This document shows positions 6,592 to 13,114 of a stretch of 14,022 nucleotides of DNA, one piece after another. The notes under the pieces are model-generated. The model searched no databases. It was not told the DNA's origin and worked only from the letters and a program-made list of their open reading frames with translations. Where the stretch lies: contig CAZDEK010000016.1 in assembly GCA_964504625.1 (NCBI GenBank), positions 1-14,022 of the forward strand, read 5' to 3'. How positions within the stretch are numbered: the stretch's first letter is position 1; each line of letters starts with the position of its first letter. The translations under genes and the position numbers were made by a program. The stretch comes from CAZDEK01 sp964504625 (lineage in GTDB: Bacteria; Patescibacteriota; Saccharimonadia; CAILAD01; GCA-016700035).

Positions 6592-6888
6592 TCAACCTGT
6601 TGGCATGAGATCCTCCGGCTCATCGCACGCATCGGGCACATCGACCAGCTCGGTTGCAGCTGTCGGAATGAAGTCCTCGTGCCAACGCCGCCATACTTGC
6701 TGAGTGGGCGGGAAGATGTGCTGACCGCCATCTACGAACTCGGCCAGTCGGCCGGGACGCATCAGGCTATAGGGGCTCTCGGTGTAGTCGCTGAGCTTCG
6801 CGATGGTGCGATTCGAACCATCAGCGAAGCTCACCTCGTGACCAACCTCGAGCGCTTTGGCTGAACACTGACTGAAAGTCTGTTTCAT
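6592..6888 (-). CDS. Small hypothetical protein downstream of pgsA
   Basis: The protein is 98 residues and soluble. ALEVGHEVSFADGSNRTIAKL opens like a small SH3-like barrel, followed by an aromatic-rich stretch (QHIFPPTQQVWRRWHEDF) and an acidic C-terminus (VDVPDACDEPEDL). The start at ATG 6888 has GGGAG 4 bases upstream. It lies 30 bases after the pgsA stop on the same strand, and the next element is a terminator, so it is very likely cotranscribed with pgsA. No known family recognised. The opening resembles that of the 76-residue gene at 5797-6027 (pattern L-x-x-G-x-x-V-x-x-x-x-G). Confidence 0.75.
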   Translation of the reverse strand: MKQTFSQCSAKALEVGHEVSFADGSNRTIAKLSDYTESPYSLMRPGRLAEFVDGGQHIFPPTQQVWRRWHEDFIPTAATELVDVPDACDEPEDLMPTG

Positions 6889-6918
6889 GGTTCTCCCTGG
6901 GGTTTGAGAATGTTGGAA

Positions 6919-7716
6919 TTAGGCTGCATCTTCGCCGAAGTCGCCAAAGATGATGCCTTGCGCTGACGCTTGCTGCTTAAAGCTTGTGAGCTCAGCGCGG
7001 TGTCGGCCGAGCGAGCGGTCGGCGTAGAGCCGAGCGACCATCATGGTTGCTGCAAGGAAATAGCCACCAAACTTATTGGTCGGATCGGCGATCATCATGG
7101 CAAAGGCTGCGATGAAGCCCACGGCCTCGAGTGTGAACTTGATCTTGCCGTTCACATTGGCGCCCGGTATATCGGCTTCTGGCAAAACGCGCAGAACTTT
7201 GCCGGTATCGGCAGCAACTTGCACGATCTTGATCTCGACGTGGATAACCCAGCCGATGAAGAAGGCGACGAAGCCGAAGACCGCCACGCCCTGGAAGCGC
7301 CACACGAGATAGCCATAGCTCAGAGCGAGGCAGGCGGCTAGAACTTTATCGGCTGCTGGATCGATGACTTTGCCGAACTTTGATGTGGCATCGAGCTGGC
7401 GGGCCAGTGGTCCGTCGAGTCCATCGAGCAACACCAGACCGATCAGGCCACCGAACCACCACCAAGCGGTGGAAGTACGATTGTCGATGACGGCTCGAGA
7501 CAGCTCCCAGATCACTACCGGCGAAGCCGGAATCCGCAATACGCTCATGGCGTTGGGGACTTGATCGATGAAGCGCTGCGTGCGCGGCCAGGCTTGCTTT
7601 ACCTGGACGAGTAGCCAACCAAGTGGCAAGACTATGTACCAGAGGCAGGCCTTCGACAGGCGGACGACTCGAGGGTCTCCAGCTTCGTAGATGGGGCGGG
7701 ACAGATTGTGTTCCAT
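6919..7716 (-). CDS. pgsA: CDP-alcohol phosphatidyltransferase, PgsA-like
   Basis: Integral membrane enzyme that transfers a phosphatidyl group from CDP-diacylglycerol to an alcohol. Phosphatidylglycerophosphate synthesis is the likeliest role. The family signature DG-x2-AR-x8-G-x3-D-x3-D is complete: D101-G102, A105-R106, G115, D119, D123. PNAMSVLRIP (54-63) fits the usual PNxLTxxR start of the domain. Ahead of it is an unusual 50-residue extension with its own hydrophobic segment (about 26-38). At 265 residues it is longer than typical PgsA (about 180-200), also through a C-terminal hydrophilic tail. The start is firm: CCGGAGG lies 7 bases upstream of ATG 7716. It heads a unit with the 98-residue gene. 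The polar head group cannot be settled from sequence alone. Confidence 0.85.
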   Translation of the reverse strand: MEHNLSRPIYEAGDPRVVRLSKACLWYIVLPLGWLLVQVKQAWPRTQRFIDQVPNAMSVLRIPASPVVIWELSRAVIDNRTSTAWWWFGGLIGLVLLDGLDGPLARQLDATSKFGKVIDPAADKVLAACLALSYGYLVWRFQGVAVFGFVAFFIGWVIHVEIKIVQVAADTGKVLRVLPEADIPGANVNGKIKFTLEAVGFIAAFAMMIADPTNKFGGYFLAATMMVARLYADRSLGRHRAELTSFKQQASAQGIIFGDFGEDAA

Positions 7717-7801
7717 GATGCTTCCTCCGGAGAGAAGTTCAAGGTACCGCGATTAACGCTACACAGATCTGGACGAATGCGCAAGGCTAGTCGTGAAAAT
7801 C

Positions 7802-7821
7802 TGGTAGAATGAAGGCGTATG
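7802..7821 (+). promoter_or_regulatory. Extended -10 placed for a leaderless ftsA-like mRNA
   Basis: TGGTAGAAT (7802-7810) is an extended -10 (TG-n-TAGAAT). It is 8 bases from ATG 7819, exactly the alaS spacing. Transcription would start at or next to the start codon. No -35 is visible, as expected for an extended -10. GAAGG at 7811-7815 is too close to the ATG to act as a normal SD. Confidence 0.6.
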
Positions 7822-9102
7822 GCGCTCAAGCTTCCGAAAATCCCCAAACTGCCTGGTCGAGGTAAAAAATCCTCCCAGGCGGCTCATGATCCGTATATCG
7901 TTTCGCTCGATATTGGTACGGAGTATGTAAAAGCACTCATCGGAGAAGTCAAGGGTGACCAGGTCGAGATTATTGGTGCAGCTCGTCAACACCAACGACT
8001 GACTGATATGGCCAATGGTGCGGTTACCGACATCGCGGGGGTGGTTGATAACTGTGACAAGGCCCTACGGGAAGCTGAACGCATGGCCGGCGTGGTCGCG
8101 CGCAACACAGTCATTGGTATCGCCGGTGAACTGGTGAAGGGGATGAGTACGACGGTGAGCTATCGGCGGGCGCGGCCAGAAGTGCAGATTGATATGGTTG
8201 AGCTGCGCGATATCATCGAGCGCGTCCAACGTACGGCGTTTGAAAAGGTTCGTGAGCAGCTGACCTGGGAAACGAGCACGGATGATATCCAGGTTAAGCT
8301 CGTCAATGCGGCCGTGGTCGACGTCGAAATAGACGGCTATCGCGTCACAAATCCGATCGGGTTCCAGGGGCGAGACGTGTCGATCGCGGTTTTTACCGCC
8401 TTCGCACCTATGGTGCACCTGGGTGCCCTGCAATCCGTGGCGCGTGACCTTGATCTAAATCTTGTGAACATCGCGGCTGAACCGTTTGCGGTCGCCAAGA
8501 GTGTCGGCGCTGATGATTCGACCGAGTTTTCGGCCATCTTCATTGATATCGGTGGCGGTACGTCCGACATTGCGCTCGTGAATAACGGCGGCGTGGTCGG
8601 CACGAAGATGTTTGCGATTGGTGGGCGTAGCTTTACCAAGCGCATCGGGCAGAGCTTGGGCGTCAGCTTCGAGGATGCTGAGGCAATGAAGCTCGATCAT
8701 TCGGCTGGTAGGCTCGATCGCGCGGCCGAGAAGGAAGTGGCTGAAGCCCTGGCCCGCGACGTTGAGGTTTGGCTCTCGGGCGTGGAGATCTCGCTCGGAG
8801 ATTTTGATGAGCTCGATCACCTACCGAATCGTATCTTGCTCTGTGGTGGTGGCTCGGCCCTGCCGGAGATCAAAGAAGCTCTCATGACCGACTGGTGGAA
8901 GGACCTGCCATTTGCGAGAAAGCCAAAGATCGATTTTGTCTCGCCGGCTGATGTGAACCGGGTAGTGGACCACACTGGCCGGTTGACGAGTCCCCAGGAC
9001 ATCACGCCGATGGGACTGGCGAATCTCGCTCTCGATATCGTTGGTTCTGAACCGGCTGGCGAGCAAATCCTTCAGCGGCTGAGCCGCACGCTCTCTATCT
9101 GA
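7819..9102 (+). CDS. ftsA: FtsA-like actin-fold ATPase
   Basis: Actin/HSP70-fold ATPase of the FtsA/PilM group, expected at the inner face of the membrane in division. Phosphate-1 is VSLDIGTEYVKALIGEV (D31). An FtsA-type inserted 1C (SHS2) domain follows at roughly 85-165 (VIGIAGELVKG). Phosphate-2 is FIDIGGGTSDIAL (about 240-252), and the adenosine motif is LLCGGGSALPE (about 340-350). The length of 427 is usual for FtsA. The end GEQILQRLSRTLSI can form an amphipathic helix like the FtsA membrane-targeting tail, which favours FtsA over PilM. The first 23 residues are basic and Pro/Lys-rich (KLPKIPKLPGRGKK), a feature not usual for FtsA. No ftsZ is visible nearby, so it could be a second, specialised paralogue. 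Transcribed alone from the extended -10. Confidence 0.85.
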   Translation: MALKLPKIPKLPGRGKKSSQAAHDPYIVSLDIGTEYVKALIGEVKGDQVEIIGAARQHQRLTDMANGAVTDIAGVVDNCDKALREAERMAGVVARNTVIGIAGELVKGMSTTVSYRRARPEVQIDMVELRDIIERVQRTAFEKVREQLTWETSTDDIQVKLVNAAVVDVEIDGYRVTNPIGFQGRDVSIAVFTAFAPMVHLGALQSVARDLDLNLVNIAAEPFAVAKSVGADDSTEFSAIFIDIGGGTSDIALVNNGGVVGTKMFAIGGRSFTKRIGQSLGVSFEDAEAMKLDHSAGRLDRAAEKEVAEALARDVEVWLSGVEISLGDFDELDHLPNRILLCGGGSALPEIKEALMTDWWKDLPFARKPKIDFVSPADVNRVVDHTGRLTSPQDITPMGLANLALDIVGSEPAGEQILQRLSRTLSI

Positions 9103-9114
9103 TAGTGATGCAAA

Positions 9115-9148
9115 TATGCTTGACAAAGCATAAGCTTTAAGTTATAAT
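9115..9148 (+). promoter_or_regulatory. Consensus sigma-70 promoter with palindrome over the -35
   Basis: -35 TTGACA (9120-9125), 17-base spacer, -10 TATAAT (9143-9148): a perfect consensus pair. A 7-bp inverted repeat TATGCTT-GACA-AAGCATA (9115-9132) is centred on the -35, and AAAGC-ATAA-GCTTT (9125-9138) overlaps it. Either could be an operator. The leader to ATG 9189 is about 34 bases. Confidence 0.85.
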
Positions 9149-9188
9149 AATCAAGTTCGTTTCAGTTCTTCAACAGATCGGAAATCCA

Positions 9189-9494
9189 ATGTCAGATCAG
9201 GTCACTGTTCTGTTCGGGCTCATCATCTTCGGTATCTGCATGGTGATGGCTTGGCTTGAATCGGCGCACTACAACCATGGCAACGTGGCAACCTGGTGCC
9301 TGGCTATTGCAGCCGGAGCAGGTGCTGGCATCTCCGTCGCTCGTCTAGTGATGATGAGAGAGTACTATCTCCTGTTTGTCTTCATTATGTTCGCACTCGG
9401 CTGTATCAACAGTTACACCCGGGCAAGCAAGCTCATGAGGACGAAAGAGCCGCAGCTCCAGGCCGAGTCTGAAAAGACTCCTTCGGCATCCTAG
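9189..9494 (+). CDS. Small three-TM membrane protein of unknown function
   Basis: The protein is 101 residues with hydrophobic segments at about 5-23, 33-53 and 59-77, joined by short loops (LESAHYNHGN, MMREY). A hydrophilic, basic-then-acidic tail (RASKLMRTKEPQLQAESEK) would be cytoplasmic if the N-terminus is outside. It resembles no family I can name. ATG 9189 has only a weak GGAA upstream, but the perfect promoter ahead suggests strong or tightly controlled expression. A terminator follows, so it is a single-gene unit between the FtsA-like gene and the baseplate-like operon. Its function cannot be inferred from context. Confidence 0.75.
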   Translation: MSDQVTVLFGLIIFGICMVMAWLESAHYNHGNVATWCLAIAAGAGAGISVARLVMMREYYLLFVFIMFALGCINSYTRASKLMRTKEPQLQAESEKTPSAS

Positions 9495-9509
9495 CCGATA
9501 CGAACAAAT

Positions 9510-9547
9510 AAGGTCCGCACCTTTCGGGGTAGCGGGCCTTCATCTTT
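9510..9547 (+). terminator. Terminator after the three-TM gene
   Basis: The stem AAGGTCCGC / GCGGGCCTT (9510-9518 and 9532-9540, one G-T pair) is capped by ACC-tttc-GGGGT and followed by CATCTTTT. Confidence 0.75.
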
Positions 9548-9560
9548 TACTCAGGCGGTT

Positions 9561-9587
9561 TTGCTAGGCTCTCGGGTAGGGTATACT
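9561..9587 (+). promoter_or_regulatory. Probable promoter of the baseplate-like/ruvX/mltG operon
   Basis: A -10 TATACT (9582-9587) with a weaker -35 TTGCTA (9561-9566) at a short 15-base spacing. The start would be near 9594, leaving an 11-base leader with no SD before ATG 9605. Confidence 0.5.
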
Positions 9588-9604
9588 AAAACCTGAATAC
9601 TCTT

Positions 9605-11257
9605 ATGGCAGACACCCCCGAAAAAAGCATTATTTATCTCGAGCATGATGCCGAGATCACCGAAGCGATCGAGAAGCTGAAGGCGGCTGACGGCGATGAA
9701 GTAAGGATCGTCGTGCCAAATCGTTCGCCGCTCTTGCAGAGCGTGGTGAATCTCAAGCTCATGAAAAAGGCCGTCGAGAGTTCGAAAAAAGATCTCGTGC
9801 TGGTGACCGCTGACAAGCATGCCGCCGCCCTGGCTGGCAAGATTGGTTTGCCAGTGGCGAAGAATGTGAAAGCTGAGGCGAAGGTGCCTGAGCCGGAGCC
9901 AGAGCCGAAGGCGGCGAAAGCGACAGCAGCGGCACTGGCGGGAACGGCCGTGCTTGGTGCGGCTGCGAAAGCCGAAGCAGGCGATGCTGCTGCCGAGAAA
10001 GTAGCTGAGCAGTATGATGAATACGATGATGTTAATGATGTGCCGGTGCAGCGCTACGATGCAGGTAGTTCGCGGGAGACAGCGAATAAGAAGAAAGAAA
10101 AGAAGACTGGGAAGTCGAGCGGCCGCGGGAAGGTTCCGAATTATGATCGCTTCAAGCTCTGGATTTGGATCGGGGCGGGGCTAGTTGGCTTTTTGCTCTT
10201 TGCGTGGCTCTTGCAGGCCTTCGTACAAACGGCCACGGTGAATGTGCAAGCGACGGCTGATCGACGCGATGTATCGACGAGCTTTGTACTGAGTAGTAGT
10301 CCAGCTGGTAGCGACGTGCCAGCCAAAACTCTTGAGACTACTAAAGATTTGACGCAGAGTGTGCAGGCTTCAGGACAAAAGGACGTTGGCTCGAAAGCGA
10401 CGGGCAATCTGAGCATTTCAAACTGCTCTGAAAGTGATGACTTCACCATTCCAGCTGGGTCTGTTGTGACTACAGGTGGTAAGCGCTTTACTACAAATGC
10501 GTCGGCTGCTGTATCGGGTGCAAAATTCTCCGGTGGAGGAAATTGCTCAAAGCCAGGTACAGGGACGGTAGCGGTCACGGCTGCCGAGAATGGTGATAGC
10601 TTTAATTTTTCCAGTGCGACCTTTTCTTTTGCAAACTATGTGAAGGTGACAGCAACAGGTACGACTTCAGGGGGTGTGACGAAAAATATCACCGTGGTGA
10701 GCCAAGCCGACGTCGATAATACTGTGAAGACACTGGTCGAGAGCTCTAAGTCGGCAGCGTTAAGTGAGCTCAAGGATAAAGCGCCCGAAAACTCCAAAGT
10801 CTTTGATGATACGCTGACAGCTACCGTGATTAGCCAGGCTAGTAATCCGCCGGTTGGCACTGAGGCAAGTAACGCTACGATTACCGTTAAGGCGAAATAT
10901 AGTGTGTTAAGCGCCAATAAAGACGACATCACCAAAGTGGTAGAGAAAGCTCTCGGCACCAACTTGGCAAATGGCTCCAAGGTCCTCGACGCAGGCCTTG
11001 ATCAAGCGACCTACACCCAGACCAAGGCAGGTCAGGGGACGTATACGTATTCTATTAAGACGGTAGCCTACATCGGTCAGCCGATTGATGAGGAGAAACT
11101 CAAACAGGATGTGGCCGGCAAGCCAAAGAAGGATGTTTCTGACATCGCTCGCCAGTATCCGAATGTAAGTGGCGCGACAGTCGATGGCTGGCCGCTATTC
11201 CCAAACATGCCAAGCACGACCTCTAATATAAAGGTAAAGATTCAGGTCTCGAAATGA
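9605..11257 (+). CDS. Baseplate J-like, single-TM envelope protein
   Basis: Three parts are visible in this 550-residue protein. Residues 1 to about 85 form an alpha/beta cytoplasmic domain (SIIYLEHDAEITEAIEKL, DEVRIVVPNRSPLLQSVVNL, KKDLVLVTADKHAAALAGKI). An Ala/Glu/Pro-rich then Lys-rich linker follows (about 86-178). A TM at about 184-204 leads to a large Thr/Ser/Ala-rich beta domain outside, whose TIPAGSVVTTGGKRFTT segment matches the entry strand pattern of Baseplate J/gp47-like proteins. Such fusions are, to my recollection, common in Patescibacteria genomes. C-terminal repeats of beta strands suggest further barrel modules. Two Cys lie near ISNCSES and GGNCSKP. It heads a coupled operon: its TGA overlaps the ruvX ATG. 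No phage tail genes are present, so a phage or injection-system role is not supported here. Confidence 0.8.
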   Translation: MADTPEKSIIYLEHDAEITEAIEKLKAADGDEVRIVVPNRSPLLQSVVNLKLMKKAVESSKKDLVLVTADKHAAALAGKIGLPVAKNVKAEAKVPEPEPEPKAAKATAAALAGTAVLGAAAKAEAGDAAAEKVAEQYDEYDDVNDVPVQRYDAGSSRETANKKKEKKTGKSSGRGKVPNYDRFKLWIWIGAGLVGFLLFAWLLQAFVQTATVNVQATADRRDVSTSFVLSSSPAGSDVPAKTLETTKDLTQSVQASGQKDVGSKATGNLSISNCSESDDFTIPAGSVVTTGGKRFTTNASAAVSGAKFSGGGNCSKPGTGTVAVTAAENGDSFNFSSATFSFANYVKVTATGTTSGGVTKNITVVSQADVDNTVKTLVESSKSAALSELKDKAPENSKVFDDTLTATVISQASNPPVGTEASNATITVKAKYSVLSANKDDITKVVEKALGTNLANGSKVLDAGLDQATYTQTKAGQGTYTYSIKTVAYIGQPIDEEKLKQDVAGKPKKDVSDIARQYPNVSGATVDGWPLFPNMPSTTSNIKVKIQVSK

Positions 11258-11688
11258 GCCAGGGGGATCATGTCGAGCTGGCGGTGGCCCAGCCGCTGAT
11301 CGGTGTGGATACCGGTGATGTGCGGGTGGGTCTAGCGGTTAAGCCAGCCGATACTATTCACGCCGAACCACTCGAGGTAGTACCGGCTGATCAGGAATTG
11401 ATGGCGCGCATCGAAGTGCTTGCCCAGAAGCACAAGGCTGATACCGTGGTGGTAGGTTTACCGCGGGATATTAATGGCCATGACACAGCTCAGACGCGCA
11501 AGGCACGCGAGTTTGCTGGTGAGCTGGCGGACGTTACAGGTTTGCATGTTTTACTGCATGATGAATTCTTAACGAGCGAGCGAGCACGCGAAAGACTTGG
11601 TCCTATGACTCGTGATGAGGCAAAGACCAAACTTGATGCTATGGCGGCCGCTATTTTACTGGAAGACTATCTGCGGAGCATGGTGTAG
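11254..11688 (+). CDS. ruvX: RuvX/YqgF-family Holliday junction resolvase-like nuclease
   Basis: RNase H-fold protein of 144 residues, the usual size. The family marks are IGVDTGDVRVGLAV (catalytic D19), DTVVVGLPRDINGHD (64-77), LLHDEFLTSERA with D103/E104, and KLDAMAAAILLEDYL with D128. In bacteria it acts on branched DNA and/or in processing the 16S rRNA 5' end. Only the nuclease fold is shown by sequence. The ATG overlaps the upstream stop (ATGA) and the stop overlaps the mltG GTG, so it is translated within the operon. The first 14 residues before the fold are a little longer than usual, and the overlap supports this start. Confidence 0.93.
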   Translation: MSQGDHVELAVAQPLIGVDTGDVRVGLAVKPADTIHAEPLEVVPADQELMARIEVLAQKHKADTVVVGLPRDINGHDTAQTRKAREFAGELADVTGLHVLLHDEFLTSERARERLGPMTRDEAKTKLDAMAAAILLEDYLRSMV

Positions 11689-12797
11689 TGGCTAATCGAT
11701 CATGGCCTCAGCGTCCGAACCTGAATTCGGGCCATGCTATTCATACGGTTAATCGCTTCGATCATCGTAAGCGCGCCGCCAAACTGGGCTTTCTATTGCT
11801 GCTCGCGCTAATAGGTATATTCGTGATAGTGAGTGCTTGGTTTAGCTACTCGATCAATGTGCCGCGTGGTGGCTCGTCTGAGGCAGTACTGGTGATGGTC
11901 AAGCCAGGCATGTCAATCGATGACATCTCTCAGCTATTGAATGAGAAACAGTTGATACGGGATCCTTTTGCCTTTCGACTATACGCTCGAATAGGCCCAG
12001 CTCATGGTCAACTCAAGCCAGGACCCTACTTACTGAAGCCTTCGATGTCGACAACTGAGATTATTGATTATCTCGCAGCCGGCAAGCTTGCATCGCGTCA
12101 AATCACAATCCCGGAAGGGCGAACCGTAGCGCAAATTTCGACTCAACTGGCAGCTGATACTGACTTCGCTGGCCAAAATTTTGCGACTGTAGCCACTAGT
12201 CAACCAGATGAGAAGCGCCTGCTTGCTGTTTTGCAGGCACCGGCTGGTTCGACTAATCCAGAAGGCATGTTGTTTCCCGCGAGCTATACTGTTCTCAAAA
12301 CTGATGGGCTTGAGGTACTGGCTCAGAAGATGTTTGCCAAGTTTGACTCAGATGCTGTGCCGCTTCTGACGCTTAAGGCTTTAAATGGGCGCAAACCAAA
12401 TCCAGCTGCCCAGAAGCTCACGCCGTATCAGCGCCTGATTCTGGCTTCAATGGTGGAGAAAGAGGCTTCGAGCCGTGAAGACCGCGAGGGTGTAGCGGCT
12501 GTTTTCTATAATCGCTTGGCGGCAGGCATGCGGCTCGAGAGTGATCCAACGATCAATTATGCTACAGGCAAGACGGTGCCAACTGCCGCCGACTTGCGGA
12601 TTCGCTCACCATATAATACTTACTTAAATACCGGCTTGCCGCCTACACCGATTTGTAATCCAAGCCTTGATGCCATGGAAGCTGTGACATTTGCTGAGCC
12701 CAGCGACAACCTTTTCTTTGTTGGTAAAGCCGGTAAAGTCTATTTTGCTAAGACTCTCGCTGAGCATGAGGCAAATATTGAAAAATATCTCAAATAG
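11688..12797 (+). CDS. mltG: Endolytic murein transglycosylase MltG
   Basis: Membrane-anchored lytic transglycosylase that cuts nascent glycan strands outside the membrane and sets their length. A short cytoplasmic tail precedes a TM at about 30-54. A LysM-like region follows (VMVKPGMSIDDISQLLNEK, FRLYARI), and then the YceG catalytic domain. ILASMVEKEAS (E257, E259) holds the catalytic Glu of the family. FYNRLAAGMRLESDPTINYA and the SPYNTY / GLPPTPICNPS motifs are all present. 369 residues is normal. The start is a GTG whose G is the last base of the ruvX TAG (TAGTG), consistent with coupling. No convincing terminator follows: only ATCTGG / CCAGAT (12798-12823) with a long loop and no T tract. 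Confidence 0.95.
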   Translation: MANRSWPQRPNLNSGHAIHTVNRFDHRKRAAKLGFLLLLALIGIFVIVSAWFSYSINVPRGGSSEAVLVMVKPGMSIDDISQLLNEKQLIRDPFAFRLYARIGPAHGQLKPGPYLLKPSMSTTEIIDYLAAGKLASRQITIPEGRTVAQISTQLAADTDFAGQNFATVATSQPDEKRLLAVLQAPAGSTNPEGMLFPASYTVLKTDGLEVLAQKMFAKFDSDAVPLLTLKALNGRKPNPAAQKLTPYQRLILASMVEKEASSREDREGVAAVFYNRLAAGMRLESDPTINYATGKTVPTAADLRIRSPYNTYLNTGLPPTPICNPSLDAMEAVTFAEPSDNLFFVGKAGKVYFAKTLAEHEANIEKYLK

Positions 12798-12834
12798 ATC
12801 TGGAAGAGGGCCTGTTACCAGATAGAAAATGCAT

Positions 12835-12863
12835 TTGACAGGCCTTGGGCCCCTTGCTAGTAT
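12835..12863 (+). promoter_or_regulatory. Sigma-70 promoter before the structured region
   Basis: -35 TTGACA (12835-12840), 17-base spacer, -10 TAGTAT (12858-12863). The expected start is near 12870. No ORF begins nearby. The next plausible start codon is 245 bases on, so this promoter drives either a long leader or a separate small RNA. Confidence 0.75.
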
Positions 12864-12869
12864 AGGCGG

Positions 12870-13062
12870 CGTAGTTCTATGAAAGTCAGTGAGCTGGTCT
12901 TCTAGGGATGATCCATCATCCGGTCCGTAAGTTTCCTCACTGCTCTTGCATAGACTCCTGTCAGGCGATCTGATAAGAAGGCAAATAATAACCTGAGGTC
13001 GATTGTCCTTCAGTTCGCAACCGCGAAGACCGATTGAGCTGACAGTAAACCGCTTGGTTAAC
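12870..13062 (+). ncRNA. Structured leader or small RNA of unknown type
   Basis: Three successive hairpins start right after the promoter. H1 (12873-12956): AGT-t-CTATG, AAG and CAGTGAG pair with CTCACTG, CTT, CATAG and ACT. This long stem opens into an 11/14-base internal bubble and closes with GGATGA-TCCA-TCATCC (12906-12921). H2 (12958-13045): CTGTCAG / CTGACAG encloses TTCGC-AACC-GCGAA (13014-13027). H3 (about 13045-13062): GTAAACC-GCTT-GGTTAAC with one mismatch. The stem-bubble-stem shape of H1 recalls 6S RNA, but it is much shorter than known 6S RNAs. I see no T tract after H3, so a long 5' leader of the LysM-CHAP gene is the simplest reading. No known riboswitch consensus is recognised. 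Confidence 0.4.
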
Positions 13063-13114
13063 AGCACACGTAATATGCATACACAAACTGTCATAGTACC
13101 AACTGCTGCAAGCG

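Noticed and set aside
6471..6731. N-terminal extension of the two-TM gene to ATG 6731
   Set aside because: It would cross a strong terminator, a consensus promoter and the 98-residue gene; AAGGAG marks ATG 6470 as the start.
12870..12956. 6S RNA
   Set aside because: The stem-bubble-stem shape fits in outline, but the element is about 84 bases against 150-200 for known 6S RNAs, and I cannot match conserved bubble bases. Kept only as a structured RNA.
12870..13114. ydaO c-di-AMP riboswitch, tmRNA, RNase P RNA or tRNA
   Set aside because: None of their conserved blocks (for example the ydaO GGGGUGAAUCC-like block, a GTTCRANNC T-loop with paired acceptor, or the RNase P P4 sequence) is present.
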